A stretch of 64,000 bases of DNA from Urechis unicinctus (taxonomy: Eukaryota > Annelida > Polychaeta > Xenopneusta > Urechidae): positions 69,191,947 through 69,255,946 of the forward strand of contig CM067356.1 in assembly GCA_034190875.2 (NCBI GenBank), given 5' to 3'. A program made the position numbers and the translations under genes. The notes beneath the pieces were generated by a model. That model was not told where the DNA came from. It did no database searches and saw only the letters and a list, made by a program, of their open reading frames with translations. Shown in pieces: positions 44,707 to 55,067 of the stretch. Position 1 is the first letter of the stretch. Every line of letters starts with the position of its first letter.

Positions 44707-44811
44707 CTACAACAACACACGGTCCACACCAGGCCAACAATGAGCCGGGATTGACAACGGCAACACTATGGGGAACGCAACGCGCGTATAATGACGAAAT
44801 ACACCGGTAGC

Positions 44812-44990
44812 CACAAATATGATATTGCTCGGATTAAATGAGGAAGCATGATATTTCTCAGATTATAGAGCAAATATGGTATCTCTCGGATTAAACAAGA
44901 AATATGATATTTCTCCGATCAAACAATAGGGATGACATTATTTCGGATTAAACAGGACAAATGATTGTATCGCATTATTAAGGAGATGTT
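44812..44990. repeat. ~35-bp repeat array found only in arm 1
   Basis: Five degenerate units built on ATATGATATTTCTCGGATTAAACA. The matching position in arm 2 (near 57,710-57,750) has no such array. Confidence 0.65.
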
Positions 44991-45234
44991 AAATACTTGT
45001 TGAACGGCAACCGCATGGCTATAATCTTAAAATAGGTGTTCACCATGTTCATCATTATTCTAAATCGGTATACAATATTCTAAATAACTAGCTATAGCTT
45101 CGTGAGCTGCGTAATCATAGAGTTTATAGAAACATGCTCGCATCATTGTAAATGATGTGTCATCATAGATCATGCATATCAAATAGAATAATGTATTGGT
45201 ATTAAGGTAAGTAATGTATACATTATACTATCTG

Positions 45235-45725
45235 CACGTTTCCAGGTGATCCGTGCGTTTGTATCAATATATGTGTTAGTATCCAGATAAACATCGAGCT
45301 TGATTCTGTGTAATTGTGCGTTAGAAAAATGTGTAAGTATCAGGGTAAACTGCGAGTTGGTATGAAGTAGCTGCGTGTTTTCGTCGGTGTTGGCTGTGTG
45401 CTTATATCAGGTTAAGCTGTGTGTCAACCTCCGGGACTCGCTCATTTCTACATGAGTTAAATGTTGCATCAAGGCAATCGACATGTGATAGGGTGTGTTT
45501 CTATGTGTCAGGGTAAACAACGTTACCAGTGTGTGTCATGGTAAACAGTGTGTTTAGGTGTTTATGTGTGTGTGTGTGTTCCCATGTGTCAGGGTTAACA
45601 ACGTGAATCTATGTGCGTGTTTCCATGTGTCAGGTTACAAAATGTTATTCTGTATGCGTGCTCCTATGTGTCAGTGTAAACCAAGTGAATCTGTGTGCGT
45701 GAGTCAGGGTCAACATCGTCTCCCT
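45235..45725. repeat. 30-60-bp GTGTCAGGGTAAAC repeat block, arm 1
   Basis: Repeated phrases of the type TGTGTCAGGGTAAACA and GTGCGTGTTTCCATGTGTC occur about ten times at irregular spacing. The inverted counterpart is 57,050-57,600. The 170-codon frame at 45,558-46,070 runs through this block and the next array and is an artefact. Confidence 0.8.
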
Positions 45726-45865
45726 TTTTGTGCGTGTTTCTCCTACTACGTTACGGTACGGCGTTATTCCACCTGCGTTAGTGATCTAACAGAGAGGACG
45801 TTCAAACTGAGCAACCGAGGGCGTCAGCCTAATATATTCAGTGTGTCAAAACGGTACCCTTGTCA

Positions 45866-46330
45866 AGCCACATTCCTAACTACATCATCAACCAGATTCC
45901 TCACTGCATCGTCAGCCACAGACCTAACTATATCATCAGCCACATTCCTCACTACATCGTCAGCCACATTCCTAACTACATCATCAGCCACATTCCTATT
46001 GCGTCATCAGCCACATTCCCAAATACATCATCAGCCACATTCCTCATTGCATCATCAGCAACATTGCTAACAATATCATCAGCCACATTCTGCACTGCAT
46101 CATCAGCCACATTCCTAACTACATCATCAGCCACATTTCTCACTACACCATTAGCCATATTCCTAACTACATCATCAGCCATATTACCAACTACATCATC
46201 AGCCACATTTCTCACTCCATCATCAGCCCCATGCCCACCTACATCATCAGTAACTTTCCTAGCCACATCATCAGCCAAATTACTCACAACTTAACAAGCC
46301 ACATTCCTCAGTACATCACGAGTCATGTCC
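45866..46330. repeat. 24-bp minisatellite, arm 1
   Basis: About 19 units of the type GCCACATTCCTAACTACATC plus ATCA. Because 24 is a multiple of three, several frames stay open on both strands. The inverted counterpart is 56,480-56,895, inside intron 1 of the intact gene, so the array is intronic by descent. Confidence 0.92.
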
Positions 46331-46489
46331 TCATAAAAAATCAACTAAGCCCTATCCTACAAATAATCGCAACGCCCTACCCCACAAAAATACTACAACA
46401 TGCCACTGTACGTAGCCATGTGCAAAGCCATCCTCACTGCCATACAAGCAAATACAACACACAGCCGGGCACACAAACACTTCAACAAG

Positions 46490-47880
46490 CCAAACTAACA
46501 ACCGCTACACACCGTCAGATAAACAACAACTAAACAGTCAGACAAACAACCACTACGCACAGCCAGTAAAACAACCAATATGCACAGCAAGACGAACAAC
46601 CACTACACATTAGCAGACAAACAAGGACTACACACAGCTTGACGAACAACCAATCCACAGCTCGATGAACAACCACAACACACAGCCTTACAAACAACCA
46701 CTATGCACAGCTTGACGAACAACCAATAAACACAGCTAGACAAACAATATATTCTAACAACCAGACGAACAACAACCACACACAGTCAGATACACAATCA
46801 TCAAACTGTCTGTCAAACAACCACTACACACACACCGAGACGAACAATCACTGCACACAGTCTGATTAACAACCACTACACACAGCCAGACAAAAAGCAA
46901 CTCATTCAGCTAGATAAACAATCGCTAAACAGTCCGACAAACAATATCTAAGCACAGCCAGACAATTAACAACTACCCACAGCCGGATAAACAGCCACTG
47001 CACACATCCGATGAGTAACAGCTACACACATCCATACAAACAACAACTACACACATCCGTATAAACAGCCACTTCACACAGCCAGATAAAAAACAACAAC
47101 ACACAGCCGTATAAACTAATACGCACAGCAGGATGAACAACTGCTACACACAGCCAGACAAACAACCATCATACACAGCCAGACAAACAACCATCATACA
47201 CAGCCAGACAAACAACCATCATACACAGCCAGATAAATGACCAACATGCACAGCCAGACAAACAGCCGACATACACAGCCAGACAAACGACCAACATGCA
47301 CAGCCAGACAAGCGACCAACATGCACAGCCAGGCAAACGACCGACATACACAGCCAGACAAACGACCGACATACGCACCCAGAAAAACGACCAACTTGCA
47401 CAGCCAGCAGACAAACACAATACACAGTCAGATAAACTACATATACACACATCAAGATGAACAACAACTACGCAGAGCCAGATAAACAACAAATATACAC
47501 AGCCATACAAACAACCACAAGGCACAGTCAGACAAATCAACTGCTGACATCCAGACGAACAACAGCTACGCACAGCCACACAAACCACCACTACACACAG
47601 CCAGACGAACTACACACAACCACACCAGCAACAAATACGCAAAGTCATATAAACAACAAATACACACAGTCAGATAAACAACACCCAGCCAGATTAACAA
47701 TCACTACACGCAGTCAGATAAACAACTACTACCAACAGCCAGACAAACAGCTAATAAACACAGCCAGATGACTAACCACAACACACATCCATATACACAA
47801 CCACTACACACATCTAGACGAACAACCACAACACACATCCACATACACAACCATACACACAGCCACACGAACAACCCCTA
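46490..47880. repeat. ~25-bp CACAGCCAGACAAACAACC minisatellite, arm 1
   Basis: About 55 degenerate units with small length changes, densest at 47,150-47,400 where units are nearly identical. The inverted counterpart is 55,360-56,400. Long frames here (for example the 140-codon minus frame at 47,169-47,591) reflect the local period and not a protein. Confidence 0.92.
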
Positions 47881-48075
47881 GACCTTGTTCATCTGACACG
47901 CACACCGATGCACATTGCTTAACTTGACATATTGGAATAAATACACAGATGCACGTTGTTTACCTGACATGCACACATATACACATTGTTTACACACAGG
48001 AACAATTACACAGAAACACATTGATTACCCTAAAACATGGGAGCACGTACACAGATACACATTGCGTGTGTCTCG

Positions 48076-48781
48076 ATCACTGACGTAACCTTGCCTACTT
48101 CCCGTATGTGGGTATTCTGGATTTCCACGCGCGGCCCAGACAAAGTGGAAGTGACCAAGACCGGATCTCATCGGATGCAGGTTAGAGATCATGGTGGTTT
48201 ATGCAAAGAGTTTATAGCTACGCTAAGAAGGTTCTCTTCGAGTGGCTCTGCGGTGATCGCTCTCCTAATTATAATATATTGCAATCGTAAGGAGGCGGTA
48301 TCTTGACACAATTAAAAGCGTATGGGAATACTCACTGCGATTGTTGAGATAGGGAAAAATGTCTTTTCACAGAGCCTTGCCACTGCCAAAACACGTCGCA
48401 CAATCGGCTTATGAATAGCAAAAATAGCAGGTACACTACTAAATAAATATCAACTTGATAAATTATGGAAAACAGTTCGTCTCTAACAGTGTCCGCGCAT
48501 TTTACGATTCTCGATCTTTCATGTCCGCACCGTGGATGGTAGTTTTAGATTGTCAATTAATGTCTCAAACGAGGGAACTGGCCTTGGGTCGAACTAAACA
48601 TTTTTGGTATGTCAGGTGGAAGTGAAGGTCTCGAGCGAAGAGTTTACAGCTACGTTGAGGTGCGTGATGATTATGCAATTACTCGAAAGACACCTCAACT
48701 TAAGGAGACGACACAATGAAATCAAAAAAAGCACATAGGACTGTTGATCCAACGTCTAGTGGCTCGGCGGCTGTTAAAGAT
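48076..48781. repeat. Spacer start with a degenerate direct repeat
   Basis: Bases 48,195-48,360 resemble 48,630-48,750: both have AGAGTTTA-AGCTACG and TAAGGAG. A related piece occurs inverted at 50,440-50,475. The 89-codon plus frame at 48,037-48,306 begins in the arm-1 repeats and is not recognisable as a protein. Confidence 0.5.
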
Positions 48782-48784
48782 ATG

Positions 48785-50291
48785 GGGCCGTATCCATAAA
48801 GAAACTTAAGTCCGCAAACTCAGGTTTTTGAGACGGCAAGCTGAGCTGGCCGTCTTATCCGTATCCAAAAAGAATCTTAAGTCTCCTAGCGTGCTCAACT
48901 CTGAGTCAGCTAGGTAGCTGACTTAAGTTCGCTAGCTCAAGCTTAAAAATGGCGGTCCAACGGTAATGTTTCCAGAAAAATGCTTTTTACAGATCTAAAT
49001 AAGATCATGTATGTTCCTAAAATGAACCAAAACATAATCAGCGTTCGATTTTTTTTATGACACACCAATTTTTATCGGGATATTTGTCGTCATGCGCAGC
49101 AAGTTGTTTTCGTAAAACGAAGCGGGGAATTCTTCACAAACAAATGGGTCGCTTAGGAGAGCCTGTTATTTCCTGGAAAGCGAGGCAGCTTGCAGTAGTC
49201 TAGCTCCGAATTAGGAGAGTTTTGCGGGATAATCTGAGTGGATGGGAGTTTCCAAGTGAATAGAATATCCATTCACGATTGGTTATGTTACAGATAAATT
49301 TATTAAACTTCATGAATCAAAACAACGGCGCCAAGATTCACATTTCGTGTGATTAAATATAAGAAAAGCAGGTGCCAAGCCTACAAGTATATAAATCCAC
49401 TTCATGATAAAATGGCAGATATTGAAAGTGCCCCCAAAGCACACCAACGACAAGGGTTATTTTGCGATAAAAAAACTCCGTTTTATACGTCAAAGACAAC
49501 GACACGTCATAGTCTAATGACGCGCAGTGACCCAGTAACGCGCGAATTCCAACGGACTGTCAAACAACAAAACTCAACAAGGATTGTTTGTATTCATCGT
49601 GGAAAAATAATGTTATTAGTGCAAGCATGGTCGATGGAATTATTTCCCAATCGTGTGGATTAGCCGTGATTATATTGCCGATTATAAGAGCTAGCCAATT
49701 TGCAAATCGTCTCCATAAGAAACAATGGTTCATCGTGCCGCTGGCGTTGTGGTCATGTTCATGGATAACAATCATTACATTTACAGTGCTGTAGATTGCT
49801 GAAAATATATTGAAATTCGTATATTATACCTGATATCACCGTATATTATACTTGATACCATAAAATATTGTACAGTCGGATTGAATAAAGGTGAGTGACA
49901 TATTCATAAACAACCGGTTTAAAGACTATTCCTTTTTACTTTGTTTTGATAAACGATAAGTTGATAACGACAGTAGACTACTAGACCCTACTAGGTCTAG
50001 ACTTTATTATATGAAATAGTCAGACTAGACCACTTCCATTCCTCCGTCTAAATCGACCATTCTTTGCCACTTTATTCCATTTTCTGTCTAATGAACACAG
50101 AGACAAACTATGATCGCGAAGGTATAACTATAGCCACTAATCGTTTTGGCTGTTTGCCAGCCTTGAGCTGGTGGTCTCAGCTGAGTTCGCTAACAATTTG
50201 TTTTGTGGATACGCCTGAGTTCGCGGACTCAGCTTAGCACGCCGACTCAAGTTAAGACGACTCAAGTTAAGATTCTTTATGGATACGGCCC
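48785..50291. mobile_element. 1,507-bp non-autonomous inverted-repeat DNA transposon, PIF/Harbinger-like
   Basis: The ends are GGGCCGTATCCATAAAGAA on the left and its reverse complement on the right. ATG flanks both ends (48,782-48,784 and 50,292-50,294), consistent with a 3-bp target-site duplication, which is typical of PIF/Harbinger elements. A second, internal version of the end sequence lies at 48,862-48,885. Both ends are rich in short CTTAAGT, GCTGAG and ACTCAAG motifs. The interior frames (for example 49,349-49,663) resemble neither a transposase nor a Myb-like protein, so the element would depend on another copy for movement. The superfamily is inferred from the 3-bp duplication only. 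Confidence 0.8.
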
Positions 50292-50294
50292 ATG

Positions 50295-53039
50295 GAGTCA
50301 TCTGATTGGTCGAGGTGACTACTGCTCTAAAGTAAACAGATCATTCCACGAGGTTTTAAGAGACGCTATGGCAAGACACTACGACATTAACGCTTCGGCT
50401 AACAGTTGGCGTCTTCACATATATCCTCCGATGGAAGCCTCGAGTGAGCTCTCTTAGCGAAGCTATAAACTCTTTAATCAACTTACCAAACCTGACGGTC
50501 TCCCATCAACACCCTCACATCAAATGTCGTCAACCACTTCTAGAATGAAAGAGGTTCTGACTCAGAAGGTGAGCGCCCAAAGCATCATAGGTTCTTGTAT
50601 CAACATATGGACATGCTTAAATTTGTATCGCCGTGAATAAAAACGTTTCCAGCCCGCAGATTACTCTAAACCATTCATAAAAGTATATCATGTTTATTTT
50701 AATGTGAAATATTTCCAGGTACAATTTGTGTCTACACATTCGACCGGTTGCTGTACCCAAATGACATCGTGTTTGTGGCAGCGTTAATTTATTTGCACGT
50801 TTATTACTTCCTTGACACCAACGCTGGGATCAACGTTACAGATGTACCCTCCTACCGCGTCTGCAGTGGTGACAAATCGCTGGCGTTTTAGATAAATAAA
50901 GCCAACATCATCTTGTGTATTTTATTAAAAACATCCTGTACGCCTAATATTCAATAACAGCTATGTCTTTTAATTACACTAGCTAATGAATTATAGAAAT
51001 TTAATACTATTTAATGCATATCCAATGAACTATGGTACTTGATGGAACACAAAAGCTCATAAGCCTTGTACGCCAACCCAATAGCCCCGCAAGAGTTCCA
51101 CACCATATCCTTACTCCACCTGTTCGAATCCTCCCATTTTTGAACCGTTGTATTTGATAGAGGCCCGACACCGTCAGTCAATTTTCATTTTGTTTCCAGT
51201 TTTCGTGACGCCACAATTTTTTTCATCTGAGTTTATGAGAAAGCTATTTGTGCTGTCGGTGACAACAACCGAGCTGATTTTTATGACAATTGAACTGACG
51301 TTTACTATTTTATAAGGAATAAAAAATTTGACGAAAATTCACAAAGTGAAATTCGTTTTTTCAATTCAACGCGCTTTCACAACAAGGAATATTTTGATAG
51401 AATATGTCTTTGGTAATTTTATCAGCTTTAAGAAAATGTTATTTGTTTTACGATCAGACGATAATTGGTGAATTAATTGCGAAAGTTTAGAGATTTTTGC
51501 TATCCGAATTTTTCCACATGCTACAATTTTTTATTTACAATTAAGTTTATCAAGAAAAAGTTTTATAATCAAATTCTAAAGCATGGAGATATCAAGCATT
51601 GAACTTTTTTAATCTTTTTTAAAGTTTGATGCTTAGACGACGGGAAATGACGTCATCAACAGCCATAATATTTTACGTTGCAGCTAACCATTATAGCATA
51701 AGCATAGACTCATAACGCAGATGAGATATAGTTGTTCATCACAACACACGCAATGGCACGCGGACGCTTATATTGATCATCTGTCAATCACAAGAACGCG
51801 TTCCCTATGCGTCCACATGCTTGTTGGTGGCCGAGCAAACAGAGTGTTCGTGCCAGGGGATTTATTGTAGAGCGTATCAACTCGATAAAAGAGCTTCGGG
51901 CACACAGATAACTTCTTGCGATTAACTACCACCACAGGTTTGTTTTTTCGTCAGCATATATTTGTTAAAGTACTTTACTTACAACGTCCCCCACGTTGTC
52001 TTTATGTGGAACAATCCAGCACTTGGTCGACCACTAGAGCGGTTTATTGGGGAAGGAGCATCTACAGGCAAACTCGAACCTTTATTGCAAGTGTAAAGTG
52101 CGAGACGGAATGAGTCACATTTTGACAACAGCATGTCGAAGTCTCAATCAATTTTTAGTAGCATATAGAGATAGATATACATTTGCTTTCCCTGCTTTGT
52201 TTATCGCCTCGTGCAAGAAAGAAGGACTTCTGTTCATTAAAAATACCATTAAGTCGAGGGTTCGTCGAGAGTGTCGTCGGAAGCAACAAAACACATATAT
52301 GGTTTAGTCATTGCAGTTGTTCTTAAACCTTTTTAGTTGAAATTGTTTAATAATGTGCCTTACATCAAAGCAGCATGTCTCAAGCATAGCGATAACTGTG
52401 TAAAATAGTTGAACTATGCAAAATAAGGACAAAATGTTCATTCCGTGGCGTTACTAATGGCGTCATCTATTAACCTAACTCAAAAACATACAGTTTAGAA
52501 GCTGCAGAGCAGGAGGCGGGTAAGGTGACAAACTAAAGCAAATATGTGTCTTCACTAAACCAAGATGGGCATGAGTAGCTAACGGAGGAAGTCCTTAATG
52601 CGCCGAGGCTACTTTTTATCAAGTGAACTGGGTATGCTTTTCAGGTATAGCACGACAAGAATTGAGTCTATAGGATATATGTTAAGTAAATAGTGACTTA
52701 TCGCGTGCGTTTTTATAATCAGCCAGGTGAATGTGTATAGACGTGCCCAATTGAATGAAAATTGTATAGTTTAACCAAACTCATCGTTTTCTATGCGTAG
52801 AGCAACTTAACTCAAAGTACTACAAGAACATATGTAAGTTGGCTCGGTCTAAAAAAACATAGAAATGTTGACGCAATGAAGACGTTTTCTTGTGATTAAC
52901 AGGCGATCAATATTATCGTCTGCTCTTTCTTTGTGTCATTGTCGGTCGTTTCGCCAATAACTTTGTCGACATCACGGTTCTGCTCTGAACAGAAAACGGT
53001 TAACTCATGCTTATTGAAACCCTCCGCCGTTTCGAATGT
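50295..53039. other. No gene recognised
   Basis: Spacer DNA of the inverted duplication. Overlapping frames at 51,916-52,307 are not recognisable. Bases 50,430-50,480 carry an inverted piece related to 48,195-48,250. Nothing else is structured. Confidence 0.5.
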
Positions 53040-53420
53040 GATTGCTTGTGTGCACTTAGTCATTCACGCTCAAGCACATATACATTCACTAACCTACCCG
53101 TTCACGCCACTCGTCTACCCAGTCACCCATTCACTTACTCGATCAATTACTCACTCCTGCACTTATCTGTCCATTCACTTACATCCCCGCCATTTTATGA
53201 CATTTACTGATCTCCTCCCGCCTTACGAAATTCACTAACCCTCTCCCACCTTACGACATTCACTCACTCCTCAATCCACTAACCAACAGACAAGCCAACT
53301 AAGCTCTGGTGCATTCCATTGTTCACTCATCCTTTTGATCTAGTTCTTAACACGCACAAATTTACTCATTCACTCACTCACTAACTCACTTAGTCACCCA
53401 CTAACACGCACACACTCACC
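53040..53420. repeat. Degenerate CACT/CATT tetranucleotide tract
   Basis: About 380 bases dominated by CACTCACT, ATTCACT and TTACGACATTCAC phrases. The overlapping 101- and 67-codon frames are repeat-derived. Confidence 0.75.
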
Positions 53421-53984
53421 ACAAGACGGGCCGCGCACTACAGCTATACTTCAATTTCTCCAGCATTCACTGGTTGTTTAGGTTGGGGTATGCATGAACC
53501 TGGGGTTACATAAGATGTAGGTGTACATTACTTTTAGGTTTACACGATACTTAGGTATGCTAAGCTTAGGTTGTCATTATATCTAAATTGACATGAATTT
53601 GACGTTTAAATGCGTACGTTAGTTATTACCGTTCAAGACTTTGATCCATTTAACATGATACTAGGGTATCAATGGTTCAAATCGTAGAGCAGGAGTTTGG
53701 CATGTGGCGATATTGACCCACCTCAATACAAAGAATGACTTTGAATTGCGCGGACATTTAGACTCTATTACATAAACGAGGGTATAAGGTTTTGAAATGA
53801 ACACCGAAGAGCGTATTGCTAAACTTTGAGGTTTTGTAAAAGAGTTAGATCTACATTAATGTGAGACGAGAAAATAGAACTGGAAGACGAGCTGAGAGAT
53901 CTTGTGGGTGATATAGAGGACTTGAAGAATATTATGAGAGATCTAGGGTTTAGAAACGCTGATCTTATGGAGCGAGTGGAAAGA

Positions 53985-54285
53985 ATAGAGGAACCTGTCA
54001 GTAAGTGTCACAAGCTTGTGATATCTGACAAGGTCGATATTAAAAGGGCAAAGGGAGTGAAGAAGTTTGTGGTTAAGGGGCACCATGTACAGTTCATAGA
54101 ATCTCTATTCACGTGGAAGCAGTTCCATCATGGAATGAACATACTACGCAGTGATGGTCACAAGATGTATGGGCTACACGTCAACAAGGTGTCACTCTCT
54201 CCGTTTGACCCAAAAAGATGAATAGGTTCGAATGGAGTCAATACTTTAGCTTATGAACACACTAGTTTACATGAAAACTTATTTT
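53985..54285 (+). pseudogene. Remnant of the C-terminal end of a Polinton/Maverick-type DNA polymerase B
   Basis: The frame from about 54,040 contains KRAKGVKK, a MNILRSDGHKMYG stretch and NKVSLSPFD, in the order and spacing I recall for the end of protein-primed family B polymerases of Polintons and related viruses. A TGA stop at 54,219-54,221 interrupts it, and the matching residues (NTLAY) continue in the same frame beyond the stop. The catalytic part of the polymerase is absent. The preceding frame (53,880-54,020) is a charged, coiled-coil-like stretch with stops further upstream and may be unrelated. It is a dead fragment. Family assignment rests on remembered motif similarity. Confidence 0.5.
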
Positions 54286-54716
54286 GGTAGAGGGTGGGCC
54301 GACTTTGCCTGAGCAAGCTGTAATAAGTGATGTAGTGTTGATAAAGGGTCATGCGCCAGAACTGCCACTCTCTATACTACTACGCGCGTATGTTTCTTAT
54401 GCCAATCCTCTCATGCGTGGAACAGAAAACGATATTTGAGTTACGCTGACCTATGTCTGTAACGCATGAATGCTCGCCAGACTAAACGCGAAGATAGCTG
54501 AAACCCGCGCCGTCCATATAGTCAGCGAAGAGTGCGTACATTTAGGCTAACGCCTTTACGACCAAAACATTGAAAAACCTAAAGCTTATGCTAGATTGGT
54601 TGAGACGTACCTTTTGAGGACGAGAAAGTGCCACTCAGTGCAAGGAATTGCTAGGATCGCAGTATCGGAGGTAAAGAGCGGTGTTGTATCAGCGTGAGAA
54701 GACGTCCGTTACAAAT

Positions 54717-55067
54717 ATGACCACAACAAGCTTGTCGGCAATATGCGTGATGGGCCTCCTACGTCTGACCAGTGGCCAGCCCTATCCTGACCCAGGCCTT
54801 GATCTAAAGACGCCTTGGACCGAGCCAAAACCGGCTTTACCAAAGCCAATACCTGAACTTTATCCGCCGCACGTTTCGTATCCTTTGTTGAAAAGTATGA
54901 GGGCGCAACAGAACTCATTAGCACGTGCGGATACTCGACAGAGCGATGCTCGTATGAGGAGGTCAGCGGCGACTGGGAGCGGGCTGTCAGAAACAGAGAA
55001 AACCCAACTTCTTGATATTCATAACTACTTCCGCCGAATATCCGGTGCTACCGCCATGAATAAACTG
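54717..55067 (+). CDS. Exon 1: signal peptide, propeptide, start of CAP domain
   Basis: Encodes residues 1-117. The hydrophobic stretch SAICVMGLLRL followed by TSG fits a cleavable signal peptide. A proline-rich segment follows, then RMRR at 79-82, a furin-like R-x-R-R site. The CAP domain starts at SETEKTQLLDIHNYFRR (91-107), which contains the HNxxRR signature. It ends at a GTGAGC donor in phase 0. In-frame codons upstream to 54,681 include no other ATG. It lies in the spacer and is not part of the inverted duplication. Confidence 0.88.

Larger units (their letters stand above)
43030..48075 (-). repeat. Arm 1 of a ~5-kb diverged inverted duplication
   Basis: Read on the minus strand, this arm follows 55,178-59,775 in the same order: a 30-60-bp intronic repeat block, a 25-bp minisatellite, a 24-bp minisatellite, a second 30-60-bp block, CAP exons 2, 3 and 4, a 40-bp minisatellite, then a stretch ending ATGGGTCTTA (rc of AAGACCCAT at 59,727-59,735). 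Relative to arm 2 it lacks about 440 bases holding exons 5 and 6 and gains about 300 bases at 44,800-45,070. Exon 1 lies outside the duplication, so this arm never contained it. Confidence 0.9.

Noticed and set aside
45558..46533. Long frames of 100-170 codons on both strands with eight-residue repeats
   Set aside because: The 24-bp array keeps several frames open at once; its inverted counterpart lies in an intron of the intact gene.
47169..47591. 140-codon cysteine-rich minus-strand frame
   Set aside because: It is translation of the ~25-bp minisatellite; neighbouring units shift frame and other frames are equally open.
53640..53700. GGTTCAAATC resembling a tRNA B box
   Set aside because: No matching A box, anticodon arm or acceptor stem can be formed around it.
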